Positions 7,161-16,068 of a stretch of 30,242 nt of DNA are shown in pieces. The stretch's first letter is position 1. Every line of letters begins with the position of its first letter. The stretch comes from JALRAP01 sp046302815 (GTDB taxonomy: Bacteria > Bacteroidota > Bacteroidia > AKYH767-A > OLB10), in assembly GCA_046302815.1 (NCBI GenBank), contig JBKCHO010000044.1, positions 1-30,242 on the forward strand, given 5' to 3'. The position numbers and the translations under genes were made by a program. The notes beneath the pieces are model-generated. The model saw only the letters and a program-made list of their open reading frames with translations. It was not told the DNA's origin and made no database searches.

Positions 7161-8837
7161 ATGTCAGACGATAAGAAAATCATATTTTCCATGGTAGGTG
7201 TTAGCAAAACCTACCCTCCCCAAAAACAAGTTCTTAAAGACATATACCTTTCCTTCTACTATGGAGCCAAAATCGGTATCTTAGGATTGAACGGATCGGG
7301 GAAATCCACTTTGTTGAAGATTATTGCTGGAGTGGAGAAATCCTTCCAGGGTGATGTCGTTTTTTCTCCAGGCTACACCGTTGGCTACCTCCCACAAGAA
7401 CCGCAGCTGGATGATAGCAAAACAGCCAAAGAAGTGGTGATGGAAGCGGTTCAGGAAATCGTGGACATCATGAAGGAGTACGAAGAGGTGAACAACAAGT
7501 TCTCCGAACCGATGAGTGATGATGAGATGAACAAGCTCATCGAACGCCAAGGGGTACTGATGGAGAAAATCGAGCAGCATGGCGGCTGGGATTTGGATAA
7601 CAAGCTGGAAGTGGCCATGGACGCATTGCGTTGCCCTGAGGGCGACACCCCGGTAAAGAACCTATCAGGTGGAGAGCGCCGTCGTATCGCTCTTTGCCGT
7701 TTGTTGTTGCAGGAGCCCGATATCCTGTTGCTTGACGAGCCCACCAACCACCTGGATGCCGAATCAGTTGATTGGTTGGAACAGCACCTGCAACGCTACA
7801 AAGGAACCGTAATCGCGGTAACACACGACCGATACTTCCTCGATAATGTAGCTGGATGGATTTTGGAATTGGATCGTGGTGAAGGCATCCCATGGCAGGG
7901 CAACTACTCATCCTGGCTCGATCAGAAATCCAAACGACTGGCGCAAGAGGAGAAATCGGAGAGTAAGCGTCAGAAAACATTGCAGCGCGAATTGGAATGG
8001 GTTCGAATGGCTCCAAAGGCCCGTCATGCAAAAAGCAAAGCCCGTTTAGCTGCTTATGAGAAGATGATGAATGAGGATGTGAAGGCGAAAGAAGACAAGC
8101 TTGAAATTTGGATTCCGAATGGACCACGACTGGGCAATGAAGTCATTGAAGCCGTTAACATTTCCAAATCATTCGGCGACCGATTGTTGTTTGAAAACCT
8201 TAGCTTTAAACTGCCACCTGCTGGCATCGTTGGCATCATCGGCCCGAACGGAGCCGGTAAAACCACGCTCTTTCGTATGATGATGGGACTGGAAAAGCCC
8301 GACGCTGGTGAGATCCATATTGGATCAACAGTAGCCATCGGTTATGTAGACCAGACACATGCCGCGATTGATAATGAGAAAACGGTTTGGGAAGTCATTT
8401 CCGGTGGACATGAAAACATAGACTTAGGAGGACGCTCGTTGAATTCCCGTGCTTATGTGGGGCGCTTCAACTTCTCGGGTGCTGATCAAGGCAAGAAGTG
8501 CGGTGTGCTTTCGGGTGGTGAGCGAAATCGTTTGCACCTGGCTATGACGCTGAAGTCGGAAGCGAATGTTCTATTATTAGATGAACCTACCAACGATATC
8601 GATGTGAACACGCTCCGTGCTTTGGAAGAGGCATTGGAGAACTTCGCCGGTTGTGCGGTTATCATATCACACGACCGCTGGTTCCTCGACCGTGTATGTA
8701 CTCATATTTTGGCGTTTGAAGGAGATTCACAAGTATATTACTTCGAAGGTGGCTATTCCGAATACGAAGAGAACCGCAAAAAGCGTTTGGGCGATACGGG
8801 ACCACACCGTATCCGCTACAAGACGCTTGTAAGATAA
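7161..8837 (+). CDS. ettA: Energy-dependent translational throttle protein EttA (ABC-F ATPase)
   Basis: A soluble ABC-F protein that binds the ribosomal E site and gates the first elongation steps according to ATP/ADP. Two complete ATPase cassettes are visible: Walker A GLNGSGKST (42-50) with signature LSGGERRR and Walker B LLLDEPTNHLD, then GPNGAGKTT with LSGGERNRLH and LLLDEPTNDID. An insertion in the first cassette (DIMKEYEEVNNKFSEPMS to EQHGGWDLDN) is the EttA 'arm'. The linker SKRLAQEEKSESKRQKTL...WVRMAPKARHAKSKARL is the P-site tRNA interaction motif region. The length of 558 and the ending (RKKRLGDTGPHRIRYKTL) match EttA closely. The gene is followed by a clear terminator. It stands alone on the plus strand, divergent from the prenyltransferase. 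Confidence 0.97.
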   Translation: MSDDKKIIFSMVGVSKTYPPQKQVLKDIYLSFYYGAKIGILGLNGSGKSTLLKIIAGVEKSFQGDVVFSPGYTVGYLPQEPQLDDSKTAKEVVMEAVQEIVDIMKEYEEVNNKFSEPMSDDEMNKLIERQGVLMEKIEQHGGWDLDNKLEVAMDALRCPEGDTPVKNLSGGERRRIALCRLLLQEPDILLLDEPTNHLDAESVDWLEQHLQRYKGTVIAVTHDRYFLDNVAGWILELDRGEGIPWQGNYSSWLDQKSKRLAQEEKSESKRQKTLQRELEWVRMAPKARHAKSKARLAAYEKMMNEDVKAKEDKLEIWIPNGPRLGNEVIEAVNISKSFGDRLLFENLSFKLPPAGIVGIIGPNGAGKTTLFRMMMGLEKPDAGEIHIGSTVAIGYVDQTHAAIDNEKTVWEVISGGHENIDLGGRSLNSRAYVGRFNFSGADQGKKCGVLSGGERNRLHLAMTLKSEANVLLLDEPTNDIDVNTLRALEEALENFAGCAVIISHDRWFLDRVCTHILAFEGDSQVYYFEGGYSEYEENRKKRLGDTGPHRIRYKTLVR

Positions 8838-8863
8838 CAGGCTTTTTTGTCCAAAAATTCAAC

Positions 8864-8890
8864 AAAGGGTGTCAAAAACACCCTTTTTTT
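8864..8890 (+). terminator. Rho-independent terminator of ettA
   Basis: A 9-bp perfect stem AAAGGGTGT / ACACCCTTT with a 5-base loop is followed by a run of T to 8890. It begins 27 bp after the ettA stop. Confidence 0.9.
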
Positions 8891-9085
8891 GTATGATTAC
8901 TGAAGGTGGTTTTGTAGAATCAAACCTATTCCTTCAGAGTAAAGCATGACAAAAATCAGTTCAAAAAAACCAAAATCCTTACAATTTCTTTCCATGTAGG
9001 TGGTTGTAGCATTTTGTTCGTTGTGCAGAGATAAGTGATGATAAATTGCACCCATTAAAGCAACCATCACATCATCAATCACACC

Positions 9086-11197
9086 ATGAACAACAATACT
9101 TACTTACGCAAAACCATTTATGCCCTATTTGTGGGTCTGGTGCTTTCGGCCGCATCCTACAAAGCTCAGGCCGAAAAAACACCTAAGCTGAATGCCAGCA
9201 TATCCAACGAATGTGTTCCCCGCAAGGGATTTTATGGAGATCCAGGCAGTGCAACAGCAGGAGCAATCATCAAAGTATATGCTTACGACGGCGCACAACT
9301 GACCGCAAACGCTGGAAGCATCTTCAATGCCGGAACAATAACCGCCAACAGCGATGGAAGCTGGGTTTGGAAATGCAATGGCAGTAACTCTTGCACAGCA
9401 GGCGCCAACAATTGCATCACCAACGGCACCTATGCAGTTACTCAAACAGCTCCAGGGAAAACCGAGTCGGATCCTATTTTTATTTGCGTAGGTGCAAGCA
9501 ATCAATCCTCGAAGCCAGTAATCAATGGCACGAATTTCAGCACCTCGGGAACCGTCAGCGGTAACGCTGGAAACAATGCCGGTGTAACCGTTTATACACG
9601 CATCGGATCAGTTTACAATAAAATCGGGTTTACCAACGCGAACAGCACTGGACAATGGACCATTTCGGGTTTGACCATCACACCATGCGATACATTGACC
9701 GCTCTTTCAGTGGAACCTACCATGTGTCTCTCGGCTTATGCCGATGCCAAAACCGAAGGAGGCATTCAACAGGTTACGCTAACCTCCGACCGAGGCCTTA
9801 CCGCTTGTGCAGGCGATACCATTCGATTAACCGCATCGCAAGCATCCAATATCACTTGGAGCACAGGCGAAACTTCACAAACCATAAACGCACTTACATC
9901 AGGAAGCTATACCGTTACCTACTCTTTGGGAGCTGGCTGCAGCAATAACGCAAGCGCCAATCTAACCTTCAACAGCCTACCTCCCACCCCAGTGGTTTAT
10001 AGCATCTCCGGAAATCAAGGTTGTTTGGGCGACACCATGACTTTATACACCAATGCCATGCCTGGCATGAGTTATTCATGGCGCAGATATGGGATCAACA
10101 TGACCGGAGCTACAGCACCAACGGTATTGATTAATTCTCCAGCCCGTTATTATGTAACTTATACCGATGCAAACGGTTGTAGAGCTGAATCGGACACCTT
10201 CCATGTTTATGGCGGACCAACAACACCTGCCATATCGGTAACGGGCAGCACCGTTTTATGCAACAGCAGTACAGCAGTCATCAACACTCCTACCGTATCT
10301 GGACTAACCTATCAGTGGCGTACATATGGAAACGCCATTGTAGGAGCCACTACAAATAATTTCACAGCTAGAACAGCGGGCAGATATACGGTTACGGTTT
10401 CAAATGCACATGGATGCAGCAATACATCCAGTGCAGTGGATGTAACAGTAACTCCGCAGATGCCAGTTATTACAGCATCGGGAAGCTTAGCCGTTTGCCA
10501 AGGCGGTGGAGTAAAAATCAATTCATCAATCATCAATGATGTAACCTACCAATGGAAGAAATACGGTAGGAACATACCAGGAGCAACCGCAACCGCTTTG
10601 TTCACCAGTGGGGAAGGCTTCTTCAAGGTAACCGTAACTGATGCAAACGGCTGTAGCCGCACATCGGATTCCGTACAGGTATATTTTACCCCTGCAAAAC
10701 CGGTCATAACAGCCACAGGACCCACTTCATTTTGCCCAGGTGATAGCGTAGTATTGCAAGCGACTGCAATCGCAAATGTGAATTATGTTTGGAAAAGGTG
10801 GACTACCAATGTTCCTTCCTCGAATCAAAATACATTAACAGCCAAAAATGCAGGAAGGTATCGTGTGCAAGTAACAGACATGAAAGGCTGTACCAGGACA
10901 TCTGATCCAATAGATGTGGTAACAGCGTGCAGGTTAGAAGACAGCAACCAGCCATTAGAGGCAGAACTAAACATCTACCCAAATCCATCGAATGGCGCAT
11001 TTGAAATCAGTTTCGAAGGAGCCACAAATGAAGACTTGAACATCGAAATATTCAACTCCATCGGTGCACCAGTGAAGTTCATGCGAGAGCAAACCTCCTG
11101 GGGTACGGTTAAGGTGGAAGGGTTGATTCCCGGAGTGTATTTTGCAAAGGTGCATAATGGTAGAGCAACCAAAGTCATGCGGATCATCCGAGAATAG
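9086..11197 (+). CDS. Secreted Ig/PKD-like repeat protein with T9SS sorting domain
   Basis: A 703-residue surface or secreted protein. Residues 1-29 are a signal peptide (IYALFVGLVLSAASYKAQA). The N-terminal part (30-230) contains two bacterial-Ig/'invasin-like' segments with GTITANSDGSWVWKC and FTNANSTGQWTISGL. From about 230 to 620 there are five related ~78-residue Ig-like modules, each opening with 'C.GDT..L' and closing with 'YTVTvtd..GCs..S'. Four carry an unusual aromatic/basic strand: YSWRRYG, YQWRTYG, YQWKKYG and YVWKRW. The last ~75 residues (LNIYPNPSNGAFEISFEG ... VYFAKVHNGRATKVMRIIRE) are a type-A sorting domain exported by the T9SS. Adhesion or cell-surface binding is the likely role but the ligand is unknown. 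It has its own terminator and no operon partners. Confidence 0.88.
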   Translation: MNNNTYLRKTIYALFVGLVLSAASYKAQAEKTPKLNASISNECVPRKGFYGDPGSATAGAIIKVYAYDGAQLTANAGSIFNAGTITANSDGSWVWKCNGSNSCTAGANNCITNGTYAVTQTAPGKTESDPIFICVGASNQSSKPVINGTNFSTSGTVSGNAGNNAGVTVYTRIGSVYNKIGFTNANSTGQWTISGLTITPCDTLTALSVEPTMCLSAYADAKTEGGIQQVTLTSDRGLTACAGDTIRLTASQASNITWSTGETSQTINALTSGSYTVTYSLGAGCSNNASANLTFNSLPPTPVVYSISGNQGCLGDTMTLYTNAMPGMSYSWRRYGINMTGATAPTVLINSPARYYVTYTDANGCRAESDTFHVYGGPTTPAISVTGSTVLCNSSTAVINTPTVSGLTYQWRTYGNAIVGATTNNFTARTAGRYTVTVSNAHGCSNTSSAVDVTVTPQMPVITASGSLAVCQGGGVKINSSIINDVTYQWKKYGRNIPGATATALFTSGEGFFKVTVTDANGCSRTSDSVQVYFTPAKPVITATGPTSFCPGDSVVLQATAIANVNYVWKRWTTNVPSSNQNTLTAKNAGRYRVQVTDMKGCTRTSDPIDVVTACRLEDSNQPLEAELNIYPNPSNGAFEISFEGATNEDLNIEIFNSIGAPVKFMREQTSWGTVKVEGLIPGVYFAKVHNGRATKVMRIIRE

Positions 11198-11243
11198 GCA
11201 CTCGGAATCCGACCATTTGCGACACTCGTCGCGAGATCAACAG

Positions 11244-11275
11244 CAGGGTGGCGAAAGCCGCCCTGTTTTTGTTTT
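11244..11275 (+). terminator. Rho-independent terminator of the Ig-like repeat gene
   Basis: The stem CAGGGTGGC / GCCGCCCTG has one G-T pair and a GAAA tetraloop, and is followed by TTTTTGTTTT. It lies 47 bp after the stop codon. Confidence 0.9.
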
Positions 11276-11655
11276 GAGTGAATTGCTTTAAAAGGGTTGA
11301 ATTGAAAAAAGACACCAAATTTGTCTTGGTTAATTTAAAGGCGGTATACAACGTAAAACTGACCTGATTTTACCCTTGATGATTTAAGCAATGAAGAATT
11401 CAAAGACAGTATAGTACCAAATAAACAACTATTGCACAATCAATTCCAAAATCATCGCAACTTTTTGGGATTTAAATCCAAAATTATCGCAAAAGTGTCA
11501 TCAATTCAAATTCGGAATCATAAATCCAACAAACATTAAGTAATTTTTTAACTATAATAAATCTAACCACAACATTAGCAAACCATTTGAATTTGTATCG
11601 CAAATATGAATTTGTCGAATGATCTGCATATATTAGCAACAAACAATGTAATCAT
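11276..11655. other. AT-rich intergenic region with a 20-bp palindrome and a 16-bp direct repeat
   Basis: No credible gene is seen in these 380 bases. Two 16-bp direct repeats, TCCAAAATCATCGCAA (11445-11460) and TCCAAAATTATCGCAA (11477-11492), differ at one base and are spaced 32 bp apart. Between and overlapping them lies the palindrome TTTGGGATTTAAATCCAAAA (11464-11483, one mismatched pair). A short inverted repeat, AAGACA/TGTCTT, lies at 11309-11327. These could be regulator sites for the downstream thioredoxin-like gene, whose promoter was not located with confidence. Confidence 0.5.
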
Positions 11656-12432
11656 ATGAAATCTATTCTCGCTATTCTTACTTTTTTCTTCAGTATCACA
11701 TTTGCCCACGCACAAACGGCAACAAACTTCACCTGCAATGATTGCTCAGGCGTCAGTCATGATCTGTTTACCGATTTGGATGCGGGTAAAGTGATTGTAT
11801 TGGTATGGGTGATGCCTTGCGGTTCATGTGCCGCGCCCACAACCATGGCCTACAACACCGTTCAGAATTACCAAACATCGAACCCAAATCGGGTTTTTCT
11901 ATATGTGGCCGATGATTACGGCAATTCTACTTGCAACACGATCAATTCATGGTGCAACAGCATTGGTGTAACACAAAATGCATGGTCGGTTCGGTTCTCC
12001 AATTCTGCTATTAACATGTTAAATTACGGATCCACAGGCATGCCTAAAGTAGTCGTGTTGGGAGGCACAAGCCATACTGTATTCTACAATGCCAACAACA
12101 CTTTCAACCAAACCAGCCTTCAAAACGCCATCAATGCCGCTTTGCTTTCAACTTCTGTAGCAGAGAACGAATTTGCTATCGGATTGAATGTGTTTCCCAA
12201 CCCGGCTTCCACTAACTCCACCGCGAACATTGTACTTAAGAAAAAATCGGACATCAATATTTCACTTTTCGACCTTCAAGGCCAACTTGTGAAAACCGTT
12301 TTCACTGGAACACTTGAAGCCGGATCAAACGATTTACCTATCGCAACGGCTGAATTACCATCCGCCATGTATCTGGTGCGTGTGAGCGATGGGAAAAACG
12401 AAAACTATCGGAACCTCACTGTTAAACATTGA
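11656..12432 (+). CDS. Secreted thioredoxin-fold protein with T9SS sorting domain
   Basis: The 258-residue product has a signal peptide (1-19, ending FAHAQ) and a thioredoxin-like domain (about 25-165). It carries the redox motif WVMPCGSCAAP (Cys55, Cys58) and the cis-proline loop TGMPKVVVLG (Pro130). Two further Cys pairs (FTCNDC at 27/30 and STCNTINSWC at 93/100) are unusual and may be structural or redox-active. The C-terminal ~80 residues (LNVFPNPASTNSTANIVL ... MYLVRVSDG...YRNLTVKH) form a type-A sorting domain. The protein should therefore cross the outer membrane by the T9SS and end on the surface or outside the cell. It is likely a disulfide oxidoreductase or a redox-fold surface protein; the substrate is unknown. 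It is convergent with the PHP-like gene, and no terminator hairpin was identified between them. Confidence 0.85.
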   Translation: MKSILAILTFFFSITFAHAQTATNFTCNDCSGVSHDLFTDLDAGKVIVLVWVMPCGSCAAPTTMAYNTVQNYQTSNPNRVFLYVADDYGNSTCNTINSWCNSIGVTQNAWSVRFSNSAINMLNYGSTGMPKVVVLGGTSHTVFYNANNTFNQTSLQNAINAALLSTSVAENEFAIGLNVFPNPASTNSTANIVLKKKSDINISLFDLQGQLVKTVFTGTLEAGSNDLPIATAELPSAMYLVRVSDGKNENYRNLTVKH

Positions 12433-12548
12433 GCCCATGAGGTTGCTTTAAGTGTTTGAAAGAATCAAGACTACTGCAACCAATTGGCATTTGGAACAGG
12501 TGCTGCGCAAAAGGACACCGGTTTCGAATTGCCCGCAGCAAAAAGAAT

Positions 12549-14579
12549 CTATTTGACGATAAACTTATGGTTGTAGGACTTCTTCTCTCCTACCATTTCC
12601 ACAATGTAGGATCCCGACCTTAACTGATTGATGTCAACGGAATAACCGTATTTACCCTTGTAAAAGAATTTCTCATCTACCAATCCAACTTGTTGACCTT
12701 TCATGTCGAGAATGCGAATTTTAAAGACCTCAGCATTTTTGAAATTCATCTCGATATTCAATTTATCGTTGGCAGGATTAGGGAATATGATGACATGAGG
12801 ATCGTTGCTAACGGAAGGCTCTTGTATATCGGTTTGCAATCCGAATACTACAATCGGTTGACCAAACACCAATGGGTTGTCTAATGAGTCGTACACTCCG
12901 AAGCGAATGAACGATGGCTGACTCATATCCAACATAGGGATGTTGTTGGTATCAATTAGCGTTTCGTTGTATACATAGGTTATAGGCAAGGATGGTGTTG
13001 CATTTAAAAGGATTTGGGTCAATTTTATTTTCGATCCCGCAGGAGCTCCAGTCAAATGGATACTTGGCTGAATGTTGTTGTTGTTCAGAAAACCACGATC
13101 TCCCATTTCGAGATTATCGAGAGTATAATAGAATTCACCTTGGAAAAGCTTGTAGTTTCCGAAGTACATCTTACCAAGTGACAAAGATGCGAGCAATGAA
13201 CTGTCGGAACTGTCGGCTGCGTAAATGTAAGTGTGGAATAGATAATCCTGGAACATCCACTCGTTACCATGCGAGTCGCTCACCCCATTGCCATAAAGAA
13301 ACAATCCGTTTGCGGTGAGCTTATCCCAGGTGGAAAGATGTCGAGACAAATCGCCACCACCTCGATTGAAATACCCAACCTCGATGATATCGGAACCGTA
13401 GGCTTGATTGCCTAAAAGGAAAAGCGCAGTAGTATCGGAACGGTAGTCTTGGACGCTATCAGGATCAAGATTGTAGTTAGTACCGAACATGTGGTTGTAT
13501 GAAACCAAACCGCCCTTGAGGTGTACTCTGTTGACCCAGTTGACCACATTGCCATAAATTTTACCTTCAAAAATCTGGCGGTTATTCTCCGTTTTGGGAA
13601 TATAGGCGTTCATGTGCTGGAATCCGCTGAACTCCACACCAAGTATATTGTGCGTATGGAAAGTGGATGAGTAATCATCTAAAATATTTTTTTCGCCAAA
13701 AATGATGCTGTCGGTTTGATAGTGCAACGGAACAACTGAGAAATCGCGAACTCCAGCTTCCAATGTGGCGCCTTGACTTGCCAAGAGTTGTAATTCAAAA
13801 TCAGAAATGGTGTTGTCGGTTCCGTGATCGAGAATGGCCGCCGCATCCCAAAGATCAAGGCCTACCTGTTGCCAACCATTTACCAGTGGCATTTTGACGA
13901 TTACAGAATCAATGTAGTTGGTATAAATGCCAGCAGGCTCGGATGCTGGGGTAAACTCATAGGTGATGATGTCTTGACCTTGTTGTTGTCGATAGTGCCA
14001 AGCTAGACGAAAAACTATTTTAATTCTCGTCTTGGATGAATCTGTGGTACTGGGTCGTATCTGGAATTGAAAAATGGGTTTACTCACCATCGGTTTACTG
14101 AAAGCGATGTCTTTGACTAGTCCCGACAACGATCTTGGACTGTAGGAAAGGGTATCCATCTGTGTGGATGAAGAATTGATGGAAAGAAAGAGCGTATCTC
14201 CACCAAAAAAAGCAGCAGAATTACCTTGTTTAGCGATACAATCGAATCTGTTGATTTCAGCATTTCCATTACTAGGAATGTTGATGATGTCGAGTGTAGT
14301 TGGATTGACCGTTGCGCCTGCGAAAGGAATCAAGAGCGTATCCTGCTCGAACAAGCCATGATGTTCGGCCCACCAAAGTACATCCACACCAACACTGTCG
14401 GACTGAACATTATGATATTGCAAGGAACCAGGACGAGTAGCTCCATTGTGATTTGACCATCCATGAATGTGCATCTGGGTAACATAAGGTGTTTTGCCCG
14501 AAAAATAATTTTGAGCCTGAAGGGCCGATGAGGCAGCTATGAATAAAAAGCAGATAAAAAATTGAAAGTATGGTTGCAT
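12549..14579 (-). CDS. Secreted PHP-superfamily (CehA/McbA-like) metallohydrolase with T9SS sorting domain
   Basis: A 676-residue product with a signal peptide (1-22, AASSALQAQ). PHP-type metal-site motifs occur in order: HIHGWSNHNG (His37, His39), GVDVLWWAEHHG (64-75), GVEFSGFQHMN (314-324), GGLVSYNHMFG (His363), DIIEVGYFN (397-405) and GVSDSHG (432-438, Asp435 and His437). This is the arrangement expected for CehA/McbA-type hydrolases, with a beta-sandwich insert (about 95-290) between motifs 2 and 3. The last ~75 residues (VIIFPNPANDKLNIEMNF ... SGSYIVEMVGEKKSYNHKFIVK) are a type-A sorting domain. An extracellular phosphoesterase or carbamate/ester hydrolase is inferred; the substrate is unknown. 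It is isolated on the minus strand, convergent with the thioredoxin-like gene. Confidence 0.8.
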   Translation of the reverse strand: MQPYFQFFICFLFIAASSALQAQNYFSGKTPYVTQMHIHGWSNHNGATRPGSLQYHNVQSDSVGVDVLWWAEHHGLFEQDTLLIPFAGATVNPTTLDIINIPSNGNAEINRFDCIAKQGNSAAFFGGDTLFLSINSSSTQMDTLSYSPRSLSGLVKDIAFSKPMVSKPIFQFQIRPSTTDSSKTRIKIVFRLAWHYRQQQGQDIITYEFTPASEPAGIYTNYIDSVIVKMPLVNGWQQVGLDLWDAAAILDHGTDNTISDFELQLLASQGATLEAGVRDFSVVPLHYQTDSIIFGEKNILDDYSSTFHTHNILGVEFSGFQHMNAYIPKTENNRQIFEGKIYGNVVNWVNRVHLKGGLVSYNHMFGTNYNLDPDSVQDYRSDTTALFLLGNQAYGSDIIEVGYFNRGGGDLSRHLSTWDKLTANGLFLYGNGVSDSHGNEWMFQDYLFHTYIYAADSSDSSLLASLSLGKMYFGNYKLFQGEFYYTLDNLEMGDRGFLNNNNIQPSIHLTGAPAGSKIKLTQILLNATPSLPITYVYNETLIDTNNIPMLDMSQPSFIRFGVYDSLDNPLVFGQPIVVFGLQTDIQEPSVSNDPHVIIFPNPANDKLNIEMNFKNAEVFKIRILDMKGQQVGLVDEKFFYKGKYGYSVDINQLRSGSYIVEMVGEKKSYNHKFIVK

Positions 14580-14865
14580 GTAGAGGAGAAAATTAATTTA
14601 TATCGGAAAATTCAAATCTATGCAAAATAGAAAATCATTTTTACCTCCAAGACAAATCGTAAAATACTGTAATTCAACAATAAAAGCATTAAAAACTGGA
14701 TATTCTCCGAATTGGATTAAAAGTCAAATGACTATTTGCGATGCAATCATGAAGGAATTAAAATACCCTTGTATTGAGAAAATAATATAGAAATAAAATA
14801 CCAACCGACCAGTCCATTAAAATCCGTGAGCATGCTGGAACATTTTTATTGGTTAATTTAAAAGT

Positions 14866-16068
14866 CTAACGCGTATTATTTCCAGTAATCACAGATGGAA
14901 TTTGATACCACTCCGCCTCCGAATTCATTTTATTCAAAACCATAGAAATATACTCACCGTGCTTTTGGATACACTTAATATCGTCCATAAGTCGGTCCGA
15001 ATATTCATTTCTTTCTGCTGTTGTAGCAGCCATGTTCAATTCCATGAGAATCTCTTCTGCTATACCCGCAAATCCAACAATTAAATTGGCGGGCTCCAAT
15101 AATTTCATGGAAACCGCCTTGGTCATATTGGTAAGCGCATTGAACTTATCCCTGCTTTGTGCGATCTCCAATTGCTTTTTTTGGTTCAACTCATCTTTCA
15201 GTCTTTCTAGTTCAGTTATATTTCTAGCTGTGGCATAAATCGTTTTCGTCGATTTGAATGGAATGGCATTCCAACTGAGTTTGATGTAATGTCCATCCTT
15301 GCAGCGATATCGATTATGAAAAAAAGTCAAAGACTCGTCATTGATAACCAATCTGGTCATGGCATCTTGTGTTTTGATCCTGTCTTCCTCATGTACCAAA
15401 TCCATAAAGGATATGGCAAGCAACTCCGTTTCCGAAAAACCCAATTCATTGGAGAAGGAAGCGCTTACCCTTCTAAAATACCCATCCATGGTTGCCTCGC
15501 AAAGCAAATCCGGACTAAGAAGGAAGAAGTTGTCCATTTCAATCACCTTTTTCACCAAATTGTTTCGCTCGCGGTTATGGCCGACATGCTCCATTACACT
15601 ATTGGACAGCGTCATCAGCAGGTCCCGCTGCAGTGCCGAAAGCTCTTTAGGTTCATGGCTGATGACACAGAGAGCTCCTAACCTATCTCCATTGCTTGCA
15701 ATCAATGGAACACCCGCATAAAATCGAATAAACGGTTTGAATTCGACCAAAGGATTTGTTTTGAAGCGCCGGTCGCATTTCGCGTCTTGGACTTCAAAAA
15801 TCTTATCTTGAAGAATGGTATAATTACAAAAAGCGAGTGAACGCTCGGTTCCGCGTATATCCAATCCATGACTGGCCTTGAACAATTGCCGCTGTTCATC
15901 CAAAACCGAGATGGCAGCCATTGGCACATCGCAAGTTTTCGCAGCCAATGACACAATATTGTCCAATACAGGATCCGAAAATTCATCGGTGAGTTCCGGA
16001 TATTCCTTTAATGTATTCAGGCGCCTTGCCTCGAAATCATTTTTCTCTGTATTTATCCATGTTTTCAT
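14866..16068 (-). CDS. GAF-PAS sensor protein with degenerate histidine-kinase dimerisation region
   Basis: A 400-residue cytoplasmic sensor. A GAF domain (about 30-165) includes AFCNYTILQD and YAGVPLIASNGDRLGALCVI. A PAS domain (178-288) follows, with DNFFLLSPDLLCEATMDGYF, the PAC-like YRCKDGHYIKLSWNA and ATARNITELERLK. A coiled coil (285-312) leads into a segment resembling a HisKA helix, NMTKAVSMKLLEPANLIVGF. Aligned on the conserved proline and GF, the phosphoacceptor His position is Met321, and the chain stops with no ATPase domain. It therefore cannot act as a conventional kinase; a ligand-sensing scaffold or a kinase remnant are the alternatives. A dyad at 16103-16149 lies upstream. 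No partner regulator is adjacent. Confidence 0.85.
   Translation of the reverse strand: MKTWINTEKNDFEARRLNTLKEYPELTDEFSDPVLDNIVSLAAKTCDVPMAAISVLDEQRQLFKASHGLDIRGTERSLAFCNYTILQDKIFEVQDAKCDRRFKTNPLVEFKPFIRFYAGVPLIASNGDRLGALCVISHEPKELSALQRDLLMTLSNSVMEHVGHNRERNNLVKKVIEMDNFFLLSPDLLCEATMDGYFRRVSASFSNELGFSETELLAISFMDLVHEEDRIKTQDAMTRLVINDESLTFFHNRYRCKDGHYIKLSWNAIPFKSTKTIYATARNITELERLKDELNQKKQLEIAQSRDKFNALTNMTKAVSMKLLEPANLIVGFAGIAEEILMELNMAATTAERNEYSDRLMDDIKCIQKHGEYISMVLNKMNSEAEWYQIPSVITGNNTR

Noticed and set aside
7537..8127. 196-residue minus-strand open frame
   Set aside because: Fully antisense to ettA, with no credible protein features.
11326..11339. Shared 14-mer TTGGTTAATTTAAA at 11326 and 14849
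   Set aside because: AT-rich and in unrelated contexts; chance cannot be excluded and no matching flanks were seen.
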